Shown here piece after piece: positions 1 through 9,626 of a DNA stretch of 64,000 bases. The stretch covers positions 1 to 64,000 of the forward strand of contig QCEM01000006.1 in assembly GCA_003280605.1 (NCBI GenBank), given 5' to 3'. This DNA comes from SAR116 cluster bacterium AG-355-O21. GTDB taxonomy: Bacteria > Pseudomonadota > Alphaproteobacteria > Thalassobaculales > Thalassobaculaceae. Within the stretch, counting starts at the first letter, position 1; every line of letters starts with the position of its first letter. Position numbers and translations under genes: made by a program. The notes beneath the pieces were generated by a model. That model had not been told where the DNA came from. It saw nothing but the letters and a program-made list of their open reading frames with translations, and made no database searches.

Positions 1-670
1 TCGCGCCACCGGCACCATTGACCACAGGAACCAGGGGCAAAAAGTCATGAATACCCATGGTCGCATCGACCGCAATATCAATATAACCACTGGCCAACAG
101 CCCATAGTTATGGCAATCGCCACCATATATCGGCAGTTTTACAGCCTGTCGCAACCGCTCGAAAGCAGGTTTCCGATCAGCTATGAACATTTCAGGTGCG
201 GTATTGGCAAGGATCGCATCAGCAATGCCGGCGCAGCTGCGGGTTTGCACCACGGCACCTTGAAACCGGGTTGGCAAACCTGTGCCGCCAAGCCAGCGCT
301 CATGTAACGCAGGGTGGTCAATCACGCCGAGGATTGGCGTCCCGCGATGTAACAACCCAATCAAGGTTCCAAAGGTCGGCCGGCCGGTAATGAATGCTTT
401 GGTGCCGTCGATGGGATCCAGGATCCAAACAAATTCACGATCTATCCCGACACTGCCAAATTCTTCACCGATGATTCCATGGTCAGGAAATTCGGCGGCA
501 ATCATCTCACGCAGACAAGCCTCCGCCTCGCGGTCGGCCCGGGTAACCGGGCTATCATCAGCTTTAATGTCAACACTGACGCCGGACCGATAGTAGCGCC
601 GGGCAATCTGCCCGCTGGCATCCGCTAAGCGGCCAGCGAACATGGCAAAAGCGTCGATTGACCAGGGCAT
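1..670 (-). CDS. hisN: Histidinol-phosphatase, inositol monophosphatase family (3' end outside window)
   Basis: The minus-strand frame is open from an ATG at 670 to the left edge, giving about 223 residues. This ORF is missing from the supplied track because it has no stop in the window. It belongs to the Mg-dependent inositol monophosphatase superfamily: GEE at residues 68-70 and WILDPIDGT at 82-90 are the metal-binding motifs, and GIHDFLPLVPVVNGAGG near the end is the second acidic motif in the form typical of alphaproteobacterial HisN. The likely reaction is removal of phosphate from L-histidinol phosphate in histidine synthesis. Family members are about 260 residues, so roughly 35 are missing. 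A generic inositol or CysQ-like phosphatase is the alternative; the FITGRPTFGTLIG stretch after the acidic motif favours HisN. Confidence 0.85.
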   Translation of the reverse strand, partial: MPWSIDAFAMFAGRLADASGQIARRYYRSGVSVDIKADDSPVTRADREAEACLREMIAAEFPDHGIIGEEFGSVGIDREFVWILDPIDGTKAFITGRPTFGTLIGLLHRGTPILGVIDHPALHERWLGGTGLPTRFQGAVVQTRSCAGIADAILANTAPEMFIADRKPAFERLRQAVKLPIYGGDCHNYGLLASGYIDIAVDATMGIHDFLPLVPVVNGAGGA

Positions 671-739
671 TATCAGCTCCCTACAAGAAGCAACCGTGAC
701 CAAGGCGCAAGCGCGCTTGCCGCAACGGTCGGCTGAAGG

Positions 740-1273
740 TCAATTCGGCAGCGCTACGGGACTATCACTTAAGCTGCGCAGGTAGACCAAAATTGCCGCT
801 CGGTCGGTGTCTTTTTTCAGACCGGCGTAGACCATTTTTGTGCCCTTCATGTAGCCTTTTGGATTGGCCAAGAAGCCGTTCAAAGCTTCCCAATCCCAGT
901 CACCACCAAAGCCGGCGAGGACTTTTGAGTACGAGAAACCCTCATGGCTACCTTTGGCACGGTCGACGATTTCCCACAAGTTCGGACCGACTTTGTTTTT
1001 ACCGCCCTTCTCGAAGCTATGACAGGCAGCGCATTTCTTGGCGATTTTCACGCCCTTACCCATATCGGCCGAAGCCATCAAGGTGAGCGCCCCGGAAATA
1101 TCGACCGCCGATTTTTTCGCCGGTGCCGCAGCCTCTGCTGCCGGTGCCTCGGCGACTTCAATCGCGGCGGACGCTAATTCTGTTGGTTGGATCAAAACGT
1201 CCGCAACTTTGCCTGATAACATTGCCAGCAACGCTGCTGCCAAGATGACACCCGAAACCTTGTACCATTCCAT
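740..1273 (-). CDS. cycM: Membrane-anchored class I cytochrome c (CycM-type)
   Basis: This is a 177-residue protein starting at the ATG of MEWYKV; the upstream extension in the ORF track has no family resemblance. Residues 6-24 form one hydrophobic segment that anchors it in the inner membrane. An Ala/Pro/Glu-rich linker (about 35-60) leads to the periplasmic haem domain. Haem attachment is CAACH at 81-85 and the likely axial methionine is M147 in GTKMVYAG. The order anchor, flexible linker, haem domain matches CycM/cytochrome c552 of alphaproteobacteria, which carries electrons from the bc1 complex to terminal oxidase. It is divergent from kdsB with about 150 bp between starts. Haem insertion needs the Ccm system, which is not in this window. 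Confidence 0.88.
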   Translation of the reverse strand: MEWYKVSGVILAAALLAMLSGKVADVLIQPTELASAAIEVAEAPAAEAAAPAKKSAVDISGALTLMASADMGKGVKIAKKCAACHSFEKGGKNKVGPNLWEIVDRAKGSHEGFSYSKVLAGFGGDWDWEALNGFLANPKGYMKGTKMVYAGLKKDTDRAAILVYLRSLSDSPVALPN

Positions 1274-1425
1274 TATTAACTTCCCGTTGTAGACACAAGT
1301 TGTCAGGCGCCAAAGGCACCTTTGATCGTAACGATTCTTCACATACTCAGGCCCCTGGCGCAAGGCCGTTGTGTGCGTCAGATTGCCCTCGTATCATAGG
1401 ATAAATTGAGAAGGACCTGAGGCAA

Positions 1426-2187
1426 ATGAGTTTTCCCGGCGCCGCCCCCAAAAACCCCGTGACCCTGATTCCGGCGCGAATGGCGTCGCAGCGGCTGCCC
1501 AATAAGCCGCTTGCGGATATTCATGGTGCGCCAATGATCGAGCATGTTTGGCGGCGTGCTGTCGAAGCTGAGGTTGGCCGTGTCGTCGTCGCTGCAGGTG
1601 AGCCTGAGATCGTGGCCGCGATTCACAACGCCGGCGGTGAAGCGGTGCTGACCCGCGCCGATCATCCGTCCGGCTCTGATCGTATTTTTGAGGCCCTGCA
1701 ACACATTGATCCGGATCAAAACCATGATGCCATCATCAATGTCCAAGGCGATTTACCGGTGCTTGAAGCAAAGGTCATTCATGCCGCCCTGGCGTTGCTG
1801 AACGATGCAGCGGTGGATATCGGCACGGTTGCCGCCGAAATTACCGATGCTGAAGAACTGGCCAGCAACAGTGTTAACAAGCCTGTGGTTGCTTGGAACA
1901 GTGACGGGCAAACCGGACGGGCGCTGTATTTTACGAAATTTCCGGCCCCTTGGGGTGACGCCCCGGTGTTTCACCACATCGGCCTGTATGTTTTTCGGCG
2001 GGCGGCACTGACGCGGTTTGTAAGCCTGCCGCCGTCACCCTTGGAGCTGAGTGAACGCCTTGAGCAGTTACGCGCCCTTGAAGCCGGCATGCGAATTGAC
2101 GTGGCGCGCGTTGACACCGTGCCTTTGGGTGTCGATACTGCCGCCGATCTAAACCGCGCCCGCGACTTGCTTGCAGCAATGGATTGA
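1426..2187 (+). CDS. kdsB: 3-deoxy-manno-octulosonate cytidylyltransferase
   Basis: A 253-residue protein that activates Kdo with CTP to give CMP-Kdo for lipopolysaccharide core synthesis in the cytoplasm. The N-terminal nucleotide-binding motif LIPARMASQRLPNKPL (residues 14-29) and NVQGDLP around residue 106 are characteristic. Length agrees with KdsB (about 245-255). The start at 1426 has a CTGAGG ribosome-binding site a few bases upstream. It is followed by pheA, 55 bp after its stop and on the same strand, so the two may be co-transcribed. Its product feeds WaaA, encoded at 32 kb in the same window. Confidence 0.95.
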   Translation: MSFPGAAPKNPVTLIPARMASQRLPNKPLADIHGAPMIEHVWRRAVEAEVGRVVVAAGEPEIVAAIHNAGGEAVLTRADHPSGSDRIFEALQHIDPDQNHDAIINVQGDLPVLEAKVIHAALALLNDAAVDIGTVAAEITDAEELASNSVNKPVVAWNSDGQTGRALYFTKFPAPWGDAPVFHHIGLYVFRRAALTRFVSLPPSPLELSERLEQLRALEAGMRIDVARVDTVPLGVDTAADLNRARDLLAAMD

Positions 2188-2242
2188 ACCAGGCAGCGCT
2201 TTGGATAGACCAAAAATGGCATCGCTCAAGGGAGAAAACAGC

Positions 2243-3091
2243 GTGACCGACCCGCAACGAACGATTGCCTTCCAAGGGATGCCTGGCGCCTATTCACATG
2301 CCGCATGCAAAGCCGCACGGCCGGATTTTGAGCCGCTCGCCTGTAACAGTTTTGAGGATATGCTGCTCAGCGTTCAAGAGGGCCGGGCCGCGCTGGCCAT
2401 GGTGCCGGTTGAAAACTCCGTTGCTGGCCGGGTCGCCGATATCCATCATCTCCTGCCCGAGTCCGGTTTGCACATCATCGGCGAGCATTTTCAGCGCGTA
2501 AACCATATGTTGCTTGGCCTGAAAGGCGCCAAAATAAGCGACATCCGCAGTGTGAAAAGCCACACCCATGCGCTTGCACAATGCCGAAAACTGATCCGTG
2601 ATTTAGATATCTTGCCCGTCATCAGTGCCGATACGGCGGGATCGGCGGCTGAAATCGCGGCCGCCGGCGATCCCTCGGTCGGTGCCATCGCCTCCGCCTT
2701 AGCGGCAGAGCTAAATGATTTGCAAATCCTGCGCACCGACGTGGAAGATGCGGTCCATAACACCACGCGCTTTTTGATTATGGCCCGTGAAAGCGTTATC
2801 CCACCTTTGGATGACACTTTATATGTGACCACCATCGTGTTTCGGGTGCGCAGTGTGCCGGCAGCGCTGTATAAAGCCTTAGGGGGGTTTGCGACCAACG
2901 GCATCAACCTGACGAAGCTGGAATCATATCTGGTTGAAGGGTCTTTTTCAGCCGCTCAATTCTATGTTGACGCTGAAGGCCATCCTGAAACGTCGGCCAT
3001 GAAAATGGCCCTCGAGGAACTGCGTTTTTTCTGTCCCGAAGATGCGGTCCAAATTCTCGGGACATATCCTGCAGCTGATTTCAGACGGTAA
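2243..3091 (+). CDS. pheA: Prephenate dehydratase
   Basis: A monofunctional prephenate dehydratase of 282 residues that converts prephenate to phenylpyruvate in phenylalanine synthesis. The catalytic domain starts with AFQGMPGAYSH and contains HNTTRFLIM with the conserved Thr-Arg-Phe. A C-terminal ACT domain follows (about residue 190 on, with LTKLESYLVEG) and normally mediates feedback inhibition by phenylalanine. No chorismate mutase domain is present. The ORF track begins at a TTG inside kdsB. I prefer the GTG at 2243 because GGGAG lies about 8 bases before it; an ATG at 2216 is the alternative. It converges on the heparinase-like gene. Confidence 0.93.
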   Translation: MTDPQRTIAFQGMPGAYSHAACKAARPDFEPLACNSFEDMLLSVQEGRAALAMVPVENSVAGRVADIHHLLPESGLHIIGEHFQRVNHMLLGLKGAKISDIRSVKSHTHALAQCRKLIRDLDILPVISADTAGSAAEIAAAGDPSVGAIASALAAELNDLQILRTDVEDAVHNTTRFLIMARESVIPPLDDTLYVTTIVFRVRSVPAALYKALGGFATNGINLTKLESYLVEGSFSAAQFYVDAEGHPETSAMKMALEELRFFCPEDAVQILGTYPAADFRR

Positions 3092-3107
3092 TCATCGCCG
3101 CCCGGAT

Positions 3108-3140
3108 CGGCCCCCTGGACCGGCCCCCTGGATCGGCCGC
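3108..3140. repeat. 13-bp tandem repeat between convergent genes
   Basis: The unit CGGCCCCCTGGAY occurs at 3108 and 3121, and a partial third copy CGGCCGC begins at 3134. It fills the gap between the stop of pheA and the stop of the heparinase-like gene. CGGCC and GGCCG can pair across the last copy, so a weak terminator-like hairpin is possible, but no T-run follows. Confidence 0.6.
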
Positions 3141-4759
3141 TAACCTTCGCGTTGGAAAGCCCATTTCAGCTGTATTTCAGCATTTTCAATAGCTGAATCA
3201 AGGGATCCCATGACCACGATCTGCTGGCTACGGACGTGCCGACCATCGCCGAAATAGACACTTTCATGCAAGGCGATGTCACCGCTTGAAGCGCGGAACC
3301 GCCAACCACTGCCACTGCTTAAGCGCAGCAATACTTCGGTGCGATTTTGTACCAAAGAGGCACTGACACGTGGATGCAAATGAAAGCGGATGGCAAAATC
3401 GCGGCCGCGGCGGGTTGGCCCGCCGTTGTAAATCAAAGTGTCTTCGCCGCGCAAATCAGCGCCTGACGCATCTAAGAATAAACGCCGCCGATGAACCATT
3501 CCATAGCGCGGCACATAGCCATCATGTTCACCTTCGAACAGCTGATTGCGATCTTCAACGTCACGGCCGGCAACCACCTGGCAGGTTTCTAGGGCCTGCG
3601 TGTGTGACACACCAACAGCATTACTCTCATCGATGACCAAGGTTGAATGCGCCGCCGTGGCCCGCAGCGGCTGTTGCCATTTCCGCTCCCATGGTGCGGC
3701 CCCGCAATTAACCACCAGCCGTTGCCGGCCATCGGACATTTCAAAAGCCAGCGGCGCGGTATGCCCACCCTCAAGCGCCGTAAACCCGCCATCCACAAGA
3801 ACCAAGCTGCGGCCATTGAGCAGTCGGAAATAGCCTGTTTCCGGCAAGCTCACCGGGGTCCGTGATTTCGCTTCGCTAATGGTCAGCATATTGTCGATAT
3901 CAGCATCTAAATGCAGCAAAGCACCGTTAAACAACGCCAAGCCACCATCGCCGTGACGCAGTAACCGCAGCCCTCCGGCGCAGGCTTCGATCAAGCGCTC
4001 AACATCACCGCCAACCTGGATGCCCGCCGCCCGCATGGCCTGGCGGATATCAATTAAGTCGATCAAATGCCGCGCCGCTGAATCCGCTCGCCGGTCTTTA
4101 GCCCCGCCATCGGGGTGCAAACTGGCACCGTATGCGGTTGCCAGCCGGCGGCTAAAATCCTGCGGGTTATCCAGTGTGCCGGCCAGAAACAGCGATGACC
4201 AAAGCGCCCCTTTACAAACCACCAACGGCCGCGCCGACACCTCACCGCGGGCCAACGCCCGCCGCACCAGCAAGCCGTCACGGGCAATTTGGGCAAAAAA
4301 TTCCTGCTGAAAATCAGCGTCGGCTGAATCACAAAAAAAGCTGTAGTGGCCAATCCAATGCGCCAGCCGTTCCGCCACAACGATACTGTCCTCATCATCG
4401 GTTGTACGCGGGTTATCGAGCCATTGTTGAAGCCATTGGCGGGCTTTTAAACGCGCTGCTTCGCCGCCCAATTCACGCAGATCACGCAACCAGCTAAAGC
4501 TGTTAAGATAGTCCAAGGTTGATTGATCGCAGTTGGCAAGCGACCACGGACAAGCCGGCAAATCAATTTCCTGACCGCCGCACGTTACCTTACCGTCAAG
4601 CCAGCGGCGACCTGCATCAGCATCCCCTGGCCAGCCATCGTCCAAGCGTAAAAAGGGTTCTTTTGGGACCGGTAATTGGCGCGTCCACGACCATGTGCAG
4701 AGGCTATTTAAAATCCGCCTCAAGGCCTGTAAAGACACATCAAACACGGTATCAGCCAA
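3140..4759 (-). CDS. Heparinase II/III-like family protein
   Basis: A 539-residue protein with an N-terminal alpha-helical part and a C-terminal beta-rich part typical of the heparinase II/III-like polysaccharide lyase superfamily (for example [11 protein letters not shown] and [17 protein letters not shown] in the C-terminal half). Many alphaproteobacteria carry such a gene among housekeeping genes. No signal peptide is evident, so its substrate and location are unclear. It overlaps the 3' end of rpe by 8 bp on the same strand, so translation is probably coupled. Assignment to the fold family is fairly safe; lyase activity on a glycosaminoglycan is not supported by anything visible here. Confidence 0.78.
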   Translation of the reverse strand: MADTVFDVSLQALRRILNSLCTWSWTRQLPVPKEPFLRLDDGWPGDADAGRRWLDGKVTCGGQEIDLPACPWSLANCDQSTLDYLNSFSWLRDLRELGGEAARLKARQWLQQWLDNPRTTDDEDSIVVAERLAHWIGHYSFFCDSADADFQQEFFAQIARDGLLVRRALARGEVSARPLVVCKGALWSSLFLAGTLDNPQDFSRRLATAYGASLHPDGGAKDRRADSAARHLIDLIDIRQAMRAAGIQVGGDVERLIEACAGGLRLLRHGDGGLALFNGALLHLDADIDNMLTISEAKSRTPVSLPETGYFRLLNGRSLVLVDGGFTALEGGHTAPLAFEMSDGRQRLVVNCGAAPWERKWQQPLRATAAHSTLVIDESNAVGVSHTQALETCQVVAGRDVEDRNQLFEGEHDGYVPRYGMVHRRRLFLDASGADLRGEDTLIYNGGPTRRGRDFAIRFHLHPRVSASLVQNRTEVLLRLSSGSGWRFRASSGDIALHESVYFGDGRHVRSQQIVVMGSLDSAIENAEIQLKWAFQREG

Positions 4760-5417
4760 GGTTTTTCAAGGCTGCAATATTTGCCGCGTACTCTGCCGGA
4801 CCGCCTCGAAAACAAGCCGTTCCTGCAACCATCACATCAGCCCCTGCAGCGATGACCTGCGGTGCCGTTTCAACATTCACACCACCGTCTACTTGCAAGT
4901 GAATATGCCGGCCCGATTTGTCGATCATTCGCCGGACGGCAGCAATTTTGCCAAGCTGGCCGTCGATGAAAGATTGGCCACCAAACCCCGGGTTAACCGT
5001 CATTACCAAAATCAGATCAACCTGGTCGATTAAATATTCAATCATTTTTGCAGGCGTGCCCGGGTTTAGCGCAATCCCGGCTTTTTTGCCCAGCGATCGG
5101 ATCAGCTGTAAACTGCGATGCACATGCTGGCCTGCTTCGGCATGAATGGTGATGATGTCGGCGCCGGCATCCGCATAGGCAGCGATGAACGGATCAACCG
5201 GGTCAATCATCAAATGCACATCAAACGGCTTGCTGCTGTGGCCGCGCAGGGCTTTGATAATGGGCGGTCCAAGGGTCAGATTGGGGACGAAATGGCCGTC
5301 CATCACATCCACATGGATCCAATCGGCACCGGCAACATCAATGGCAGCGATTTCTGCCCCGAGTTGGGCAAAATCCGCTGACAAAATACTTGGTGAAATT
5401 AGAGGTTTTGGTGTCAT
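4752..5417 (-). CDS. rpe: Ribulose-phosphate 3-epimerase
   Basis: A 221-residue TIM-barrel epimerase that interconverts ribulose 5-phosphate and xylulose 5-phosphate in the pentose phosphate pathway. Visible motifs are SPSILSADF near the N-terminus, [12 protein letters not shown] with the metal-binding His and Asp, [13 protein letters not shown], and VDGGVN near the C-terminus with the second catalytic Asp. The start chosen is the ATG of [12 protein letters not shown]; the 16 residues further upstream in the ORF track do not resemble the family. The 3' end overlaps the following heparinase-like gene by 8 bp. Confidence 0.95.
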   Translation of the reverse strand: MTPKPLISPSILSADFAQLGAEIAAIDVAGADWIHVDVMDGHFVPNLTLGPPIIKALRGHSSKPFDVHLMIDPVDPFIAAYADAGADIITIHAEAGQHVHRSLQLIRSLGKKAGIALNPGTPAKMIEYLIDQVDLILVMTVNPGFGGQSFIDGQLGKIAAVRRMIDKSGRHIHLQVDGGVNVETAPQVIAAGADVMVAGTACFRGGPAEYAANIAALKNLG

Positions 5418-5490
5418 GCAGTAGTCGTTAGCAGACTGGCTCGCCGGCTTCAAGAAAAGCTGCACCGAGGCCAGAAATCCGGGCTAAAAA

Positions 5491-5546
5491 TAAATAAAAA
5501 AACAACGGCAAAACGGCAGTTGCGTCGAAAACGGCGCAAGCTGCCG
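5491..5546 (-). terminator. Rho-independent terminator after cysK
   Basis: Read on the minus strand, CGGCAG-C-TTGCG pairs with CGCAA-CTGCCG: 11 base pairs, one bulged C and a 10-base loop. A TTTT follows immediately and a longer T-rich run lies a few bases on. It sits 22 bp after the cysK stop and before rpe, which separates the two transcription units. Confidence 0.65.
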
Positions 5547-5567
5547 CGCTGCCGGTGTAACGGCAAC

Positions 5568-6662
5568 CTAGGTGCTTGGCATGTGATAGCCGGGCGTCGA
5601 TTGCGAGAGCGCGATCTCTGCATCGGACATATCTTCGACGATGCCGTCAAACAGCGGCGATGAAAGATATCGTTCACCGGTATCAGGAAGCATGCATAAA
5701 ATCACCGAACCTGGCGCTGCCGTTGCTGCCACTTCCATCGCAATTGCAAAACTGGAGCCACCGGAAACGCCGGTAAAAATGCCTTCTTCCTGCGCCAGCT
5801 TTTTCGACCAAGCAATGCCGTCCGGCCCTGCCACCGGCCGCAATTCATCATAAAATTTGTGATCAATCGCTTCTTGCAGCACCCGCGGGATGAAATCAGG
5901 TGTCCAGCCTTGGATTGGATGCGGCTCAAAGGCCGGATGGCTTGCCGTCGGTTCACCATCGGCGTTGCGTTCCTGGCCATGCCCGCTGCCAAGTAATTGC
6001 GCGTTCACAGGCTCACTTAAGATAATTTTCGTCTCTGGTCGCTCTGCCCGCAATACTCGCGCGACACCTGTGACAGTGCCGCCGGTGCCATAACCGGTAA
6101 CCCAATAATCCAGACGCTGGCCGGCAAAATCGGCGATAATTTCCTGGCCTGTGGTGCTTTCATGAATATCGGCATTATCGGCGGTTTCAAATTGATGGGC
6201 CAAGAACCACCCGTTCGCGTCAGCAAGCTCTTTGGCTTTTTGATACATCCCAAAGCCTTTTGCCGCCCGCGGCGTCAGAACCACTTTGGCCCCCAGGAAG
6301 CGCATCAGCTTGCGACGTTCGATCGAAAAGCTGTCGGCCATTGTGACCACCAACGGATAGCCTTTTGCGGCACAGACCATGGCCAGGCCAATGCCTGTAT
6401 TACCACTGGTCGCCTCGACAATAGTTTGTCCTGGTTGTAAATCCCCCCGCCGCTCGGCGGCTTCGATAATGTTAATCGCCAACCGGTCTTTGACCGATGC
6501 TGCAGGGTTAAAAAATTCCGCTTTGACATAAACGGTCACGCCGTCAGGGGCGAGCCGATTGATTTTAATGCATGGTGTATCGCCAACTGTTTCCAGAACG
6601 CTGTCAAACAACCGACCACGGCCTGCGGTGGTCCGGATATTCTGATTGTTTCTGTTCGTCAT
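5568..6662 (-). CDS. cysK: Cysteine synthase A family PLP enzyme
   Basis: A 364-residue fold-type II PLP enzyme. NPAASVKDR (around residue 52) holds the PLP lysine, TSGNTGIG binds the substrate carboxylate, GTGGTVTG binds the PLP phosphate, and SGGSS and DTGERYLS lie in the C-terminal part. The reaction is O-acetylserine plus sulfide to cysteine. An insert between the phosphate loop and the C-terminal part (around GSGHGQERNADGEPTASHP) and about 20 extra C-terminal residues make it longer than classic CysK (310-320). The start is the ATG preceded by AAGGGGA; the GTG one codon upstream is less likely. Cystathionine beta-synthase activity cannot be excluded from sequence. Confidence 0.88.
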   Translation of the reverse strand: MTNRNNQNIRTTAGRGRLFDSVLETVGDTPCIKINRLAPDGVTVYVKAEFFNPAASVKDRLAINIIEAAERRGDLQPGQTIVEATSGNTGIGLAMVCAAKGYPLVVTMADSFSIERRKLMRFLGAKVVLTPRAAKGFGMYQKAKELADANGWFLAHQFETADNADIHESTTGQEIIADFAGQRLDYWVTGYGTGGTVTGVARVLRAERPETKIILSEPVNAQLLGSGHGQERNADGEPTASHPAFEPHPIQGWTPDFIPRVLQEAIDHKFYDELRPVAGPDGIAWSKKLAQEEGIFTGVSGGSSFAIAMEVAATAAPGSVILCMLPDTGERYLSSPLFDGIVEDMSDAEIALSQSTPGYHMPST

Positions 6663-6723
6663 CACATTCCCCTTTCACGCTGAAGACTTCAAAAAATTTA
6701 TAATATACTGTGACCGCTCACGA

Positions 6724-8055
6724 TTAAATTCGGCCGAGACGGGCGGCAAAAAAACCGTCAAGACCGCCGCTGTCCGGCCAGTCAGCCGGCGTTGTTCGAA
6801 GCTCACCGGCGGCATTAATTAAGGCTTGATCACCACCGACTTCAGCGGCGCTGATCGGCAGTCGATAGAAGTCACTGAATTTTTCAAGAAATTGCGCAAT
6901 CCGCTGTTCGCCCTCTTCGGGTTGCAGCGAGCACGTACAGTACACCATTTGCCCACCTGGTTTGATCATCGTCGCAGCACTTGCCAAAAGCCGATCCTGT
7001 AAGTCGGTCAGGCGCTGGATATCGCCTATGGTTTTTAGGTGCAAGATGTCCGGATGCCGGCGGATCGTGCCGGTGGCACTACACGGTGCATCCAGCAACA
7101 CCGCATCGACCGCCTCGCGTGGCTGCCAATCGGTTGCATCGGCGACCAGGGTATCGGCATTCAGCTGCAACCGTTTCAGATTCTCATGCACCGTTCGTAA
7201 CCGTTTTTCAGCCCGGTCGACAGCCAAAACCTTGGCCCCGGCGACACATAGCTGGGCTGTTTTACCGCCCGGGGCGGCGCAAAGATCAATCACCCGCTTG
7301 CCGTGCAGATTGCCTAGCAGCCTGGCCGGCATGGCGGCGGCGGCATCCTGCACCCACCACGCCCCTTGGTCATAGCCATCCAACGCCGTGACATTGCCGG
7401 ATAGGGGTAGCCGCAAACTGCCTGTCGAAAGAACCTCGCCACCAAGCCGGGCGGCCCAGTCGGCAGGATCAGAAGCAACCGTGATATCAAGCGTCGGCTC
7501 AACCATCAGCGCCTCAGCGATCGCTGCGGTGGCCTCAGCACCATAGGCCGCCTGCCAAGACGCCTGTAACCAATCCGGCAAATTCGCACCTGCAGGGCCT
7601 CCTGCTTGCTGGCGTTCAGGTTCTCGGCCGATCCGCCGCAGCACCGCGTTGGTTAATCCGGCATAGGCCGCATGGCCGCGGCTGCGGACCAATTCAACCG
7701 TGGTATCAACCGCCGCATGTGGCTTGGTTTCAATGAAGCATAATTGTGCCACACCCAGCCGCAGTGCATCACGCACCGCCGACGCACGGTCGGGCAAAGG
7801 TTTCTCCAGCAGGGCATCTAAGATGCCATCGATTTGACCTAAGCGGCGCAACGTGGCCGCTGTTATCAGCCGCGCAAAACCGCGGTCTGCGGTCGGCAAT
7901 AGGCCCAAGCCACGATGCGCTTTTAACGCTTCATCAAGCGGCGTTGATTTGCGTAAAACCGCACGCAGAAGATCAAAGGCAACACTGCGCGCCGGTGACA
8001 CCCGGGCGGCGGCAGACGATGGTGTATCGGAGACATTTTTTTCAGACTTACTCAT
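6724..8055 (-). CDS. rsmB: 16S rRNA (cytosine-C5)-methyltransferase RsmB/Sun
   Basis: A 443-residue protein with an N-terminal NusB-like RNA-binding domain (about 20-150, RSVAFDLLRAVL to TNAVLRRIGRE) and a C-terminal SAM-dependent methyltransferase domain. LCAAPGGKTAQL is the SAM loop, DAPCSATGTIRRHPD contains the first cysteine and YCTCSLQPEEGE the catalytic cysteine of the two-cysteine m5C mechanism. It methylates cytosine 967 of 16S rRNA (E. coli numbering). Its stop codon lies 58 bp before the cysK start and its start about 75 bp after the htpX stop, so the minus-strand genes may form one transcript. Confidence 0.93.
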   Translation of the reverse strand: MSKSEKNVSDTPSSAAARVSPARSVAFDLLRAVLRKSTPLDEALKAHRGLGLLPTADRGFARLITAATLRRLGQIDGILDALLEKPLPDRASAVRDALRLGVAQLCFIETKPHAAVDTTVELVRSRGHAAYAGLTNAVLRRIGREPERQQAGGPAGANLPDWLQASWQAAYGAEATAAIAEALMVEPTLDITVASDPADWAARLGGEVLSTGSLRLPLSGNVTALDGYDQGAWWVQDAAAAMPARLLGNLHGKRVIDLCAAPGGKTAQLCVAGAKVLAVDRAEKRLRTVHENLKRLQLNADTLVADATDWQPREAVDAVLLDAPCSATGTIRRHPDILHLKTIGDIQRLTDLQDRLLASAATMIKPGGQMVYCTCSLQPEEGEQRIAQFLEKFSDFYRLPISAAEVGGDQALINAAGELRTTPADWPDSGGLDGFFAARLGRI

Positions 8056-8131
8056 AGCTCGCTATTGAGCATGGATCCGGGCGATGACCAAGCCTAAATC
8101 ATACCCTGGCCGGCACGGTCCGACCAAACGG

Positions 8132-8995
8132 CTATCCCCAAGGGCCGGCCGGCACATTACCTGAGGACGCCATTTCACGCAGCCGTGCCACCCGGTTTGC
8201 GGTCGCCGGATGGGTTGAAAACAAGCCATCAACGGCATGGGCGTGAAGCGGATTAACAATGAACATATGGGCCGTGGCAGGATTTGCTTCGGCGGCATGA
8301 TTGTCACGCTGATGACTTGCCACCTCAAGGCGCTCGAGAGCTGAGGCGAGCCAAAGTGGCCGACCGCAAATCTCGGCACCAATCCGGTCAGCTTGATATT
8401 CGCGGGTTCGGCTAATCGCCATCTGCACCAGGGCTGCGGCCAGTGGCGCTAAAATCATCAGCGCCAAAGTGCCGACCAAGCCAAGCGGGTTATTGCGGCT
8501 ATTGCCAAAGAAAAGTGCGAAGTTCGCCAACATCGAAATCGCCCCTGCAATGGTCGCCGTAATGGTCATAATCAGTGTGTCGCGGTTCCGCACATGCGCC
8601 AATTCATGGGCCATGACGCCGGTAATCTCTTCTCGGCTGAGGGATTTCAACAGGCCCGTTGTGGCGGCGACGGCGGCATTTTCCGGGTTCCGGCCAGTTG
8701 CAAAAGCATTCGGCTGGTCACTTTCAATTAGATAGACACGTGGCATCGGCAGGCCGGCCCGATGGGCCATATGTTCGACAATATCGAAAAACCATGGCAG
8801 GTCACGGCGCGCCAGCTCACGAGCGCCATACATTGACAAGATCAACTTGTCCGACCGCCAATAGGCAAAGATGTTCATCGCCCCGGCGATCACCAAGGCG
8901 ATAATAATCCCGCCCTCACCACCCAGCATAAAGCCGATACCAAGAAATAGACTGGTCATGACCGACAACAGCACTGCGGTGCGCAGATAGCTCAT
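8132..8995 (-). CDS. htpX: Membrane zinc metalloprotease HtpX
   Basis: A 287-residue M48-family protease of the inner membrane that degrades misfolded membrane proteins with FtsH. Two N-terminal membrane segments (about 5-25 and 28-46) are followed by the zinc motif [12 protein letters not shown] and two further hydrophobic segments. The downstream acidic zinc ligand lies in [15 protein letters not shown]. Length is standard for HtpX. In other bacteria it is induced by envelope stress; no operator is visible here. Its neighbours are rsmB downstream and the DUF1178 gene upstream, all on the minus strand. Confidence 0.94.
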   Translation of the reverse strand: MSYLRTAVLLSVMTSLFLGIGFMLGGEGGIIIALVIAGAMNIFAYWRSDKLILSMYGARELARRDLPWFFDIVEHMAHRAGLPMPRVYLIESDQPNAFATGRNPENAAVAATTGLLKSLSREEITGVMAHELAHVRNRDTLIMTITATIAGAISMLANFALFFGNSRNNPLGLVGTLALMILAPLAAALVQMAISRTREYQADRIGAEICGRPLWLASALERLEVASHQRDNHAAEANPATAHMFIVNPLHAHAVDGLFSTHPATANRVARLREMASSGNVPAGPWG

Positions 8996-9098
8996 TCCAA
9001 CGATAACCCTAATCCGGTTTTTGCGACCATTATGATGTGGTTATGACGGCGCCTTAGATCAAGGAAGGCGGCCTAACATTCAACCTGGATGGTGGCGA

Positions 9099-9515
9099 TC
9101 AGGCATCTGTCTTTGGATCTGCCGGCAACGGCAGAATGTCAACGCCGTCGTCAACAAGGCTTTTGATGTCGGTCAGGCTGGCTTCCCCATAAATGGCCCG
9201 TGCATCAACTTCGCCAAAGTGAATTTTCCGCGCCTCTTCCGGAAATTCATCGCCGACATAATCAAAATTGTTTTCCACATGGCTCCGCAACTCAACCATT
9301 TTGGCACGCATTTTTGACAATGCGGCAGCACGCTTACTTTCCTTCTTTGGACCGCCGCCAATGGCCGGTGCCATTAAGGATTTGCGGACGTCAGAACTGC
9401 CGCATTCCGGGCAAGCGAGAAGGTTTTCTGACCGCTGTTGGTCAAAACCGGCGCTATTAGGGAACCAGCCTTCAAAATCATGGCCTTGTTCACAAATTAA
9501 GTCGTAACGTATCAC
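9099..9515 (-). CDS. DUF1178 family zinc-ribbon-like protein
   Basis: A 138-residue protein of the DUF1178 family. The N-terminus MIRYDLICEQGHDFEGWFPNS, with a first cysteine, and CPECGSSDVRKSLMAPAIG at about 35-53 look like a degenerate zinc ribbon. The start codon is GTG. The middle is charged and probably helical. The family is widespread in proteobacteria and its function is unknown. It is divergent from the methyltransferase gene at 9627, with about 110 bp between them that must hold both promoters. Confidence 0.85.
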   Translation of the reverse strand: MIRYDLICEQGHDFEGWFPNSAGFDQQRSENLLACPECGSSDVRKSLMAPAIGGGPKKESKRAAALSKMRAKMVELRSHVENNFDYVGDEFPEEARKIHFGEVDARAIYGEASLTDIKSLVDDGVDILPLPADPKTDA

Positions 9516-9626
9516 AACGTGCCATCAATCTGCCTTCGACCCTCAAAACATAGGTACCTTAGGGCGAAATTCCAAATAACATTTATCGCGGCAAACAGAT
9601 GTTGCCGCCTGTCGGAGGATTTTTAT

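Noticed and set aside
3140-4759. Glycosaminoglycan or ulvan degradation locus around the heparinase-like gene
   Set aside because: No sulfatase, glycoside hydrolase, SusC/D or export signal is nearby; the gene overlaps rpe in a housekeeping block.
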